A DNA stretch of 64,000 nucleotides, from NCBI GenBank assembly GCA_963675135.1, contig OY776119.1:41167198-41231197 (forward strand), read 5' to 3'. The stretch's first letter is position 1, and every line of letters begins with the position of its first letter. Origin of the DNA: Galeopsis tetrahit. Taxonomy: Eukaryota > Streptophyta > Magnoliopsida > Lamiales > Lamiaceae. A program made the translations under genes and the position numbers. Below the pieces are notes generated by a model that was not told the origin of the DNA, did not search any database, and was given only the letters and a program-made list of their open reading frames with translations. Shown here in pieces: positions 35,140 to 45,800 of this stretch.

Positions 35140-38100
35140 TTCATCTTCTTCTTCTTCATCTACATTTTGATTATTTGTCTCATCTTCCTCCTCTTCATCA
35201 TCCTCCTCCTCCTCCTCCTCCTCCTCATCCTCTTCCTCTTCATTTTCATCATCTTCCTCATTTTCATTATCGTTTTCAATTTCGATCAATTGTCAATTTC
35301 CACCCGTCAAGTCTACGTGGATATTCAAATCTCCCGAAAAGACTTCAGTTCTAGCCTCTATTTGTTCCGTTTGAAACGGAGAATCATCTTCATCACTCCT
35401 GTCCTTTGTAGGGACTTCTACCATTGATCTTGCCTTTACTTTGCAAACAGCGTGTCATTCAATTTTACTACGTGATCGTACTGGATACTTGCAGTAGTAT
35501 ACTTGAGATACTTGATGGGCAAATACAAATGGATCATTCGCGATATAGCTCCTTTTTGGATTAACATCGACGAGTTTGTACTCCGGATGAATCCTTGTTC
35601 CTGAAGGGTCTGAATCAAACCAATGACACTTGAACAACACTACAGTCTTTGTTGGATATCCCGGATATTCTACTTCAACGACTTCGTGCAACACCCCATA
35701 GTAGTCACTTGCATCTGCATTGTAGTTTGCACTGCTAACGCAAACACCACTGTTGGTAGTCGCTTTTCTCGATGCATACTCAGATGTATGAAATCTGTAG
35801 CCCTTCACAATATAGCCGTTGTAAGTCTTTACACGACGTAGTGGTCCTTTGCTGAGATCCTTTAAGAATCGATTCCCAAAATCGTTTGACCATCCCTATA
35901 CAGTTCAAATAATTAACATTAATTATGAATCATATTTATTTACGTAAAATTTAAGGAAATGGTACTCACACAACGTTGGAACCATCGGGCAAAATCACGT
36001 TGAAGACGAGCATCTATAACTGTATCTGAGATGTTTTGTTCTGTTCGTCTTAGTTCTTGAGTATACATCCTAATTCACAACATCCAATCACAATTAATAT
36101 TAAATTACATAAATGAAGTAATGATAAAAATATGAAATACTTACTCAATGTAAGGCTGAACTTCATCACAATTCAATAACACATACGTTTGTGCTATTTC
36201 TGCCTCTCTTTCGACTCCCACTCTCGTTCAGTGAATTTTCCTATTGGTCGTCCCTTAGACTTGAATATAGACAGCATTCCATCAACCTCTTCACCGATAT
36301 TGTCTGTATCTCTACCACCGTAGTTACGTGGTTCACTTCTCAACCGAGTGTTGACATGGTCTTCAAAATAATAAGAACAAAACATGCCAACCTCTTCATT
36401 CAAATATGCATTAACAATCGATGCTTCCACATTTGCCTTTTGTTTAGCATTGCGTTTCAAGTTGTGGAGATATCTGATTTATAATAAAAAACATATATTT
36501 TAATTCAGTGAACATGCATGCATGTAGTATATATAAAAAATGAAAAATGTAAGAGTTTACCTTTCAAATGGGTACATCCACCTGTACTGCACTGGACCAC
36601 AAATTCTGGCTTCATACGCTAAATGAACGGGTAAGTGTTCCATGGAGTTGAAGAAGCTAGGTGGAAAAATTTGTTCCAACTTACACAAAATCACTGGAAT
36701 GTCTTGCTCCAAACGAATCATATCATCGATCTTGATCGTTGAAGATGTTAAATCTCTAAAAAAAAAGACTTAATTCAGTGATAGCCCTCCACACATTGAG
36801 AGGAACAACGTCTCGGAACGCAATCGGTATCAAGCGCTGCATAAAAACATGACAATCGTGACTCTTCATCCCTGAAACCTTACCCCTGTTTATGTCTGCG
36901 CATCGACTCAAGTTTGACACGTAGTTGTCTGGAAAATTCAACTCGTGAATCCAACGACCCAGTTGTTGTTTCTGTGGCTTATCCAGTGTGTAGCAAGCCT
37001 TCGAATATCTACCTGTACTGGGATCCATTTTCAACTCTTCGCGACGACAATAAATGTTCAACTCTTCCCGGGACTTTGGAGTATCTTTCGTCTTGCCTTC
37101 TGTGTTCATCATTGTGTGGAACACATTATCAAACACATTCTTCTCAATGTGCATCACGTCCAAATTGTGTCGGATCAATAGTGAACTCCAGTATGGCAAA
37201 TCCCAAAAAATACTCTTTCTATTCCATCCACCTGGGATTCGACCGTTGTGTTCAGCTGCATTTTCCTCAGTAGATTTTTTCAAACCCGTCCACTGAATCT
37301 CATGTAACAACGTTTGTCCTGTACGGTAACATTATACTAGAAGAAATTAATAAAACATATACGTATAACATTATACTAGATCAAATAATTGTATAATTAA
37401 AATACCGTTTCGAAGGGGCGGTCGATTGTGTGTAACTGTTCTGTTCTTCAAGAAGTTGTTCTTATTCCTTCTAAATGGATGATCTTGAGGTAAGAACTTT
37501 CGGTGATTATCGAACCATGTAACTTTCCTATTCTTCTCAAGACTGAAAGCTTCAGAAAAATCCATACAATACGGACATGCTTGAAACCCAGCCGTTTTCC
37601 ACCCAGACAACATAGAATATGCAGGAAAGTCGCTAATGGTCCACAATACAGCAGCACGCATCGTGAAATTCTGTTTTCTGTACACATCATACGTTTGGAC
37701 ACCACTTTCCCATAAAAAGATCAAGTCTTTTATAAGAGGCTGGAGATAAACGTCAAGTTTATCCTTTGGATTCGACGGACCTGGCACCAATACAGTTAGA
37801 AACATTGTTTGAGGTTTCAAGCACATCCATGGAGGAAGATTATACGGAGTCAGAATCACCGGCCACAACGAATACTGCTTTCCAAAGCTCCCAAACTGTG
37901 CAAAACCATCAGTACACAAACCTAGCCTCACATTCCTCGGTTCAGAAGAAAAATTGGAATACACATTGTCAAGGTGTTTCCAGGCCTCCGAGTCCGCCGG
38001 ATGTCGCATCTCCCTAGACTCGGTCGAAGACGAATCTGTTGCATGCCACGTCATGTGTTGTGCTGTGACAGTAGATTGATACAATCTCATTAAACGGGGA

Positions 38101-38147
38101 ATGATTGGAAGATAATACATCTTCTTGTGTGCCACTTTCTTCTTCGA
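35140..38147 (-). pseudogene. CACTA TNP2-type transposase, N-terminally truncated
   Basis: The main pieces are 37405-38147 (MRHPADSEAWKHLD, CTDGFAQFG, KLDVYLQPLI, WTISDFPAYSMLSGW, ACPYCMD), 36565-37330 (LLIRHNLDVMHIEKNVFDN, LKSHDCHVFMQRL-type MKSHDCHVFMQRL, then IPVILCKLEQIFPPSFF), 36130-36483 (EASIVNAYLNEEVGMFCSYYF, the DUF4218 region), 35965-36068, and 35455-35897 (DUF4216: GVLHEVVEVEY, VVLFKCHWFD). A Glu/Asp-rich tail is encoded by the CTC/CTT run at 35145-35262. The protein starts abruptly at 38147, where CCGTCGG repeats begin, so the N-terminal part is gone. Frame is lost at an A9 run (36758-36766) and near 36205. Confidence 0.9.
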
Positions 38148-38149
38148 CC

Positions 38150-38405
38150 GTCGGTAGAGTACTTCGAATCTGTTGCATGCCACGTACATTTCGAATCTAC
38201 CGACGGATTCCAAATTCCATCGGTAGAGTGCCGCCCAAACTTCCGTCGGTAGAGTACTTGGCCGACGGAATTTCCGTCGACAGACTTTATTTCCGACGGA
38301 ATATTTATTTCCGTCGGCAGACTTTATTTCCGACGAATATTTATTTCCGTCGGCAGACGTTATTTCCGACAGAATATTTACTTCCGTCGGTAATATTGGC
38401 GGGAT
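38150..38405. repeat. Internal block of CACTA subterminal repeats
   Basis: Tandem copies of TTTATTTCCGACGGAATATT / TATTTCCGTCGGCAGAC and CCGTCGGTAGAGTAC, between the two genes of the element. The first repeat directly abuts truncated transposase coding sequence, and GTAGAGTACTTCGAATCTGTTGC flanks it. It looks like terminal-type sequence moved inward by recombination or nested insertion. Confidence 0.8.
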
Positions 38406-38637
38406 AAAATAAAAATCGAAAAAATAAAATAAAAAATACTTTACTTTATACCAAAATCTAACGAAAAATTATGTATTATGTATAAATTAAAAACAATAAC
38501 ATAAATAAACAATCCATTGAAAAACATCGATCAACCGAAATAAATATGTCCAACGGAAAATTAAATAGTTTGACAGAAAAAATAAATAGTTCGACAGAAA
38601 ATTAAATAGTTCGACAGAAAAATAAATAGTTCAAACA

Positions 38638-40252
38638 TCAACCATTATACGGAAAAAACTCATCATCACCACAACCAATGAAATCCAAGCCGTCGTCGTC
38701 TGCCTCTACATCTGGAGCATTGAAAGGGGGAACTGAACCAACCGGAGCATCAAAATGCGGAGGGGGAACTGGACCAACCGGAGCATCGAAAGGCGGAGGG
38801 GGAACGCTCATCGCCTGTTCAAAACATGTATTTATTTGTTCAGAAGACATCCCCAACGATCGACCCATAGTGTCAGTTAGCTGTCGGAAGTAGTGGTTCA
38901 TCATGTGTACTACGTTCGGGTCCGGAACAGCAGTGGAGGATATAGAGGCCTGCGATGCACGCTGGGACGAACTGGACGACGCAGCTCTCACTGAGCGGCT
39001 CATCCGGCCAAGGCCAAGGACCCGTCCTCGATCAGCCGGGGCAACGTCCAGGTAAATCCGGTTAAGATCAGGCGGAGTGCTGGGCCCGGCTTCAGCAGAA
39101 ACCTGTGTCGTCTCTTCTTCAATCCTCCGGTTCACATCCAACTACATAATTACAAAAAAATTAAATTAATACATAGTTCAATACATTTAATTAATTAAAT
39201 ATTAAAAAAACATCACAATTTAATTACACTTACGTGAAGCTAGGTAGTGCGTCCATATGTGGACGTGTGTGAATCTGGATCAAACGGATGAAGAACGTTC
39301 AACCGATCCACGTGTGTGGGTTCACGCCCAAGTTCCTGCTCCTATTTCGTACCAAATGAGCATATAAAAATTATTTTATATAATATAATATAAATAATTG
39401 AAATAAATTTAGTGAACACTTACTAGAGCAATTGAGTGCTCATACGCGGATCCCCCCCCGATGCCTTGACATCCCACCTCCCCCATCACTTGTACGGTTG
39501 GCTCGAGCAATTTCACACTTCCTCATGTACTCCAGGCTACTCCAATACGTGGTCAACGTGTTCCACACGTTGACTCCATTTTCGTCCACCCCAAACGTCT
39601 GCACCATGCCACGTTTACGCCAAGCATTCCTCCAGGTGTACATTATCTCGTTATACCTAGACTGACATGAAGATAGCCAGTGACGGTGGATATCGTTGCC
39701 CGAAAATAACTCCCTCTGCCAATAAGCATGTTTCTGCACATATTCGATCAACATATTTATCAAATAATATATATAATAAATTGTTTATTAATATTTAATT
39801 GAATGCACTCAAATACCTGGAATTCCTCCCAGTATTCATCCTTTTTCGTCTGCGGCACCTTCAGCCAAGAGTAACCATTCGCAACAATCTTGCACGCTGT
39901 AATCACCGTAGAGCAAACCTTCGATATCTCATTACCAGGAAGTAAGCTGTGACATTATATATTAAGAAACAAACACATTATAAATTAAAAAAAAAACCTA
40001 CAAAAATTGATGCTATTAAATATTGTTAAACCTTAAAATTATTTAATTAATTACTTACTGTACACCCTCAATCCATATTTTCAGTCTGTGTTCTCGGGCC
40101 CGCGTGGGATGTCCACGAGCTGCCGACGACTGAGATGACGGTGGCGAATGCTGTGGAACGGATGCCGACGACGTCAACGTAGCAGGCTCAACAGGCCTAA
40201 GTGAGCCTCTCCTACGTCGAGATCCTGAGGCCCCACTAGCATCTTGACTCAT
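38638..40252 (-). pseudogene. CACTA TNPA-like protein (Ptta/En/Spm plant transposase family)
   Basis: Exons: 40058-40252 (MSQDASGASGSRRRRG to IWIEGVQ, donor GTAAGTAA), about 39810-39948 (LLPGNEISKV, WLKVPQTKKDEYWEEF), 39425-39735 (HWLSSCQSRYNEIMYTWRNAWRKRG, TYWSSLEYMRKCEIARANRTSDGG), about 39235-39345 and 38638-39133 (LDVNRRIEEETT, VHMMNHYFRQLTDTMG, a GPVPPP repeat, acidic end). The SSLEYMRKCEIARANR motif marks the family; such proteins bind the subterminal repeats. One break is visible: a run of eight C (39452-39459) where seven would keep GGSAYEHSIAL in frame. Otherwise it could be functional. Confidence 0.85.
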
Positions 40253-40478
40253 CTATTTTAATAAATAAAATTTAAAAGTATAATAAATTAGTCAATAATT
40301 AATATAGTAATGAAATCAATAATTTTCTATTTTAATTAATAACATTTTAGTAATTTAAGTCAATAATTTCCTAATTTAATCAATAACAAAATCACGTTAC
40401 TAATGAAATCAATAATTTACCAAACTAATTAATAATGACTTAATTTAAACAATAACAATAATTACTATATTTACAACA

Positions 40479-40922
40479 CCTCTACTTATAAGAATAATTA
40501 CTAATTTAATCAACAATAATAACCTAGTTTAATTATCAAAACGAACTAACAAAACTACATTATATATTTGAACTAACATACATTAATTAATTACAATTAA
40601 CCAATAAAAAACATATAATCCACGTACTAACATATATTTGAATGAATTATACATATATATTCATCAACTACGTACATGAAATTTTATAATAATTAACATG
40701 CAATTTATAACCTCTACTTATAAGAATAATTACTAATTTAATCAACAATAATAACCTAGTTTAATTATCAAAACGAACTAACAAAACTACATTATATATT
40801 TGAACTAACATACATTAATTAATTACAATTAACCAATAAAAAACATATATTTGAATGAATTATACATATATATTCATCAACTACGTACATGAAATTTTAT
40901 AATAATTAACATGCAATTTATA
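40479..40922. repeat. 232-bp tandem duplication upstream of the TNPA-like gene
   Basis: 40479-40710 and 40711-40922 are near-identical. The second copy lacks 19 bp between two ACATAT direct repeats. It lies in AT-rich, non-coding DNA between the gene start and the right subterminal region. Confidence 0.88.
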
Positions 40923-41139
40923 ATACAATAACTTAATTAAAATTAATTAAGAAAAAACGTACCGTTTAAATTGAAGAAAATTGGAGTAGATAATCGTAAT
41001 GCCCTTTGTCAATCAATCCACGCACCAAGCACAAGAAAATCCACGAACAGGAGACGAACAGGGAGAGGGGGACGAAAGCCAAAATTTTTTTTCCCTTATG
41101 GGGAAGAACTGCCTCTCTTCGGCAGTTCTTATAAAAAAA

Positions 41140-41528
41140 AAATTGTGGCTACCGACGGATATTTCCGTCGGTAGCACGCGAATATTAATTAGTCAGTCAA
41201 AGCGGTGCGGCTACCGACGGATATTTCCGTCGGTAGCACGCGAATATTAATGTGTCAGTCAAAGCGGGTCGGCTACCGACGGATATTTCCGTCGGCAATC
41301 GAAATTTGAACGACCGACGGAAAAAATCCGTCGGCAAGCAAGGCTAAACGACACCGTTTGGCTGCGGAACTAAATTTCGTCGGGAAGTCCGTCGGCCGGT
41401 CCCGACGGATCTTGTATTCCGTCGGGAGTCAGTCGATTCGAGAATTCCGTCGGCGATCCGTCGGTCCGACCGACAGAATGGATTCCGTCGGTAGCCTTCC
41501 GTCGGCAAACTCCGCGTTTTTTGTAGTG
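41140..41528. repeat. Right subterminal repeat region of the CACTA element
   Basis: Three direct copies (starting about 41146, 41209 and 41271; period about 62 bp) each carry the palindrome CCGACGGATATTTCCGTCGG. Single motifs follow up to the terminus at 41528. Confidence 0.9.
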
Positions 41529-42600
41529 AGAATTCTTCAAATAACATGCATAATGGAATGCCTCAGCCCGCTGAGACAGTTACAAACAAAACTAAGGTTT
41601 GCTGCTAACTCTTTTATGTCGTCCTGCCTATGAATTTTTGTTTCGTTTCACTTGCTTTCAAGCTTAAAAATTAAAAGATACAGTTTGTTAATGGAACTTC
41701 TTTTAATGTAGTTATTTTCTACTGGCGAAAAAATGACACAAATTGATGAAATTGATTCAGGAACTCGAGGATAATCTGGAGGAACTAGGGAGGGAAATAA
41801 AGCATCAAGAGGAATATATCAAGCTATTTCTTCGACTCTCGAATGATCTTCTCACTAAGGTTTTTTTTTTAGTTCTTCTGGTTGTTTGCATTTTCAGTGC
41901 TATTTTTCTTTCCTACTTCTCTTTGCAGTTGCTATTGGGAAGCATCTTAGAAAAATTGAACACATGGACAGCGAGGAAGAAACAATACAACAAATTTTAA
42001 AGTTCAAGAACTCTGCAGCTGCCCTCTTGTGTAATATTGAAAATGAAACTCAGGTTTCTTCTCATTTCCTGTTTAAGGATGTGGTCGGTGTAGTTGCTTT
42101 ACTCGGGAAAGTTGAAGATCCTAACCTTAGCAGGTTCGTCTAATTTGTCTGTTGTTTCTTGTCCTTCCAGCATCATTTGTTGTGGATATACAAAGCATTT
42201 TTAGATTTTGCATTTTACTGCATAATATTTCAGTTGTCTGCATGGTTGAGGAAACATGAAACTTGTGTATGGTTGACATTTTTTTGTTTTTTGCTTGTGT
42301 AAATCAGGCTTCTTTCACAGTATTTAGGCCTAGAAACCATGCTAGCAGTTGTCTGCGAAACTAATAAAGGCCTCGAATCCCTGGAATCATATTCCGGAGA
42401 TGGGTCAATAAATGAAGGTTTAGGCATTCATTCATTTGCAGCTTCTGTCGGGAGTCCTTCGGTTGGCCCGTTTAACGCCATTTGTATCGATCATCTAAGG
42501 TATGTGTTTGTGCTCATTACAAAAATATATTGCAGGTTAATCAATTAAGGGATCATATTTTGGATGCTTTGCTTCAGCATGTTCCTAAATTAATCATGTC

Positions 42601-42874
42601 TGTTGTGGAGTACAGAAGAGTAGCCAAGAAAAGGAGATTCAAGATAATCAGCCGAAGCTGCCCAATTCCAATATTCCAAGATTACACAATGAATTCATAA
42701 CAACCCACAACACCCTATTAATACTAACGTCTCATAGGGTACTAAAAAGACCAATAGGTCCCTATCTAAGAAATAACCAACCAAGACCTAAGTCAAACAA
42801 CTAATTTATCTAACTGCCGTTTTCCTTTTACTTGTAAATGCTTTAAATGCTTCCTACGGCGTTGATACACAACA
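42601..42874 (-). repeat. 3' LTR of element 2
   Basis: 274 bp, identical to 47471-47744. The final codons and stop of the polyprotein (42793) lie within it, so part of the LTR is coding. Confidence 0.95.
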
Positions 42875-45800
42875 ACTCCCTCCCCCTCAAGACCAGCCTT
42901 GTCCTCAAGGCGGAAGGAAGGAAATTGCTGACGAAAAATGTCCTCATCGACCCAAGTGGAATCGTCGGACGGAAGGCGCTTCCACGAAACCAGGTATTGG
43001 CGGACACGATCATCACCCCGCCAGATATCACGAATCCGTGTGACTGCTGCCGGCTCAAAATCGGGACCAGGCAAGTCGAAGTCGGCCGGAAGAGATTGGA
43101 CAATCGCATGCGGCCCAATCAAGCGACGTAGCTGGGAAATATGGAAGACCGGATGCAAACGAGATCCCGGAGGAAGCTGGAGCTTGTATGCCGTAGCGCC
43201 AATGCGAGCGATCACCTCAAAAGGCCCAAAGAACCGCGGAGCTAGCTTCACATTCAATCTGCGAAACAAGGAACATTGTCTATAAGGTCGGAATTTTAAA
43301 AAAACTTTGTCACCTACCTGAAACTCATCATCGCGGCGATGAAGGTTTGCCGTCCGGCGCATGCGCTGTTGGGCATGTTCCAGGTTTCGGCGAAGTTGGG
43401 AGAGAACCGAGTCTCTCTTGGTCAGGTCATCTGCGACAGCCTTAACCCTCACCTCCCCCGGAAGGAAACGAGTAAGAGTCGGCGGAGGCCTGCCATACAT
43501 TGCTTGAAATGGAGTATAACCAGTGGCGGTGTGAAACGAAGTATTGAAACAAAATTCTGCCCATGGAAGCCATTGAGCCCAGCGAGTTGGTTGATCTGAG
43601 ATAAAACAGCGAAGATACGTCTCTAGGCAACGATTCATCACCTCCGTCTGTCCGTCCGTTTCCGGGTGGTATGACGAGCTCATTTTTAATTTAGTGCCGG
43701 ATATGCGGAAAAGCTCCGTCCAGAATGAACTAAGGAACAAGGGGTCGCGGTCTGAGACGATCGAACGTGGAATCCCGTGAAGGCGAACAATATCGCGACC
43801 AAACTCTTGAGCGACCGTTCTAGCCGAGAAAGGGTGGGTGAGACCAATAAAGTGGGCTGCCTTAGAGAGCCTGTCGACAACGACCAAGATTGTGTCGCGA
43901 GTGTTTGAACGAGGCAGCCTTGATATGAAGTCCATGCTCAAATCCTCCCAAATCTGCGTCGGAATCGGTAGGGGCTGTAAGAGGCCAGCGGGTGTACGTG
44001 TGTCAGCCTTGCTGCGTTGGCAAACCAAACATTCGGCGACCATTCGTGTGATTTGTCGTAACATGCCCGGCCAAAAGATGTTGGCGGCGATCCGTCTATA
44101 GGTTCGGAAGGCGCCGGAGTGGCCCCCTGTGGGTGTCGCATGGAACTCGGCGAACATGAGAGCTGGCCAATCGCCGGATGAGGGAATCGCCAATCGGTCC
44201 TTATAGTATAGCATATCATTGATCAACGCATACGGTTGGCCGACAGTTCTGCCCTGGGCGAGTGCCGCAATAATCGGCCCATAGGTGGGGTCAGCATGAG
44301 CTGCTTCGCGTAGCCTTTCCCAATCTACCCAGCGGGGTATCGATACAGCCATAAAACAGGCCTCAGCGTTACGGCGGGAAAGGGCATCTGCCGCGGCGTT
44401 GGATGAGCCTGGCTTGTACTCAATCGTGAAATCGAACCCTATTAATTTTGATATCCAGTATTGCTGCGCGGGGGAAGCGATAGACTGCTGGAGTATGTGC
44501 TGAAGGCTCCTATGGTCGGTCTTAATAGTGAATTTTCGTCCGATCAAATAAGGCCGCCAATGCAACACTGCCAAAACCACGGCCATCAATTCTTTCTCAT
44601 AAGTAGACTTATTGGCGGACCGTTCCGATATCGCCTTGCTGAAATAGGCCACGGGTCTACCCAATTGCATTAAAACAGCTCCAAATCCGCGACCAGAGGC
44701 ATCCGTTTCCAGGACGAAAGGGACCGAGAAACATGGAATGGCAAGAACAGGGGCCGAGGTTATTGCGGACTGAAGAGCAGCGAATGCTGCCTGGGCATCG
44801 TGGGGCCAAGTGAATCGGACATGCTCCTTTTTGAGTAGATTTGTTAAGGGTGCAGCGATCTTCCCATAGTCTTTAATGAATCTGTGATAATAGCCGGTCA
44901 ACCCGAGGAACCCACGGATGCCTTTGAGGGACGACGGCTGGGGCCACTGCAGGACGGCGACAACCTTGGAAGGGTCCATCTGGATGCCGTCGGCGGCCAC
45001 AATATGACCCAGGTATTCAATTTCCTTTTGGGCCCAAGCGCACTTCTTAGGATTGATCGCAAAGGAGGCCGAGGATAGCGCTTGGAGGACCGCGCGAAGA
45101 TGGTGTAAGTGGTCCTGCAAGGATGGACTGTAAATTAGTATATCGTCAAAGAAAACTAACACAAACTTACGTAGCCATGGGCGGAACAAATCATTCATTG
45201 CCGACTGAAAAGTGGAGGGGGCGTTACAAAGCCCGAAAGGCATGACCAGCCACTCATAGTGGCCTGAGTGAGTCCTAAACCCGGTCTTCTCAACGTCTTC
45301 AGGCGCCACGCGGATCTGGTGGTAGCCTAACCGCAAGTCCAGGCGTGAGAAAATAGTAGCGCCGGCGAGTTCGTCCAAGAGTTCTTGGATGACAGGGATA
45401 GGGTACTTGTCTGGGACCGTTTTCTTGTTTAGTTCGCGGTAATCCACACAGAACCGCCAGCTTCCGTCCTTTTTATGCACCAACAAGACTGGACTCGAAT
45501 AGGGACCGGTGCTTGGCTGAATCAGGCCGGAGGCCAACATATCGATAATGAGTTTCTCAATCTCGTCTTTCTGGGCAGCGCTATAACGGTAAGGCCGCAC
45601 AGCCACTGCCGACGAACCAGGTTGTAAGGGAATGCGGTGATCGCATGAGCGCCGAGGTGGGAGGCCTTTTGGTGGTGCATGGACAGCGGGGAAAGAGTCA
45701 AGGAGGTGCTGTACGGCCGGTTCAATCGGGGCCTGGGTTGCGATGCACGTCAGTTCTAAGGGAAATGCGAGGAAGTGTTGATCGACGGGGTCTCCCTTCG

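Larger units (their letters stand above)
34102..41528 (-). mobile_element. CACTA (En/Spm) transposon, 7.4 kb
   Basis: The termini are CACTACAAAAAACGCG at the left and, reverse-complemented, CACTACAAAAAACGCGG at the right. A 3-bp target duplication AGA lies at 34099-34101 and 41529-41531. Subterminal regions are packed with CCGACGG/CCGTCGG. It encodes a TNP2-type transposase and a TNPA-like protein, both on the minus strand. The paralogous minus-strand DMS3-like exon 2 (26040-26110) shows the uninterrupted site. Confidence 0.97.

Noticed and set aside
35167..35427. Plus-strand ORF very rich in Leu, Ile and Phe, like a membrane protein
   Set aside because: It is the complement of the CTC/CTT run that encodes the acidic tail of the minus-strand transposase.
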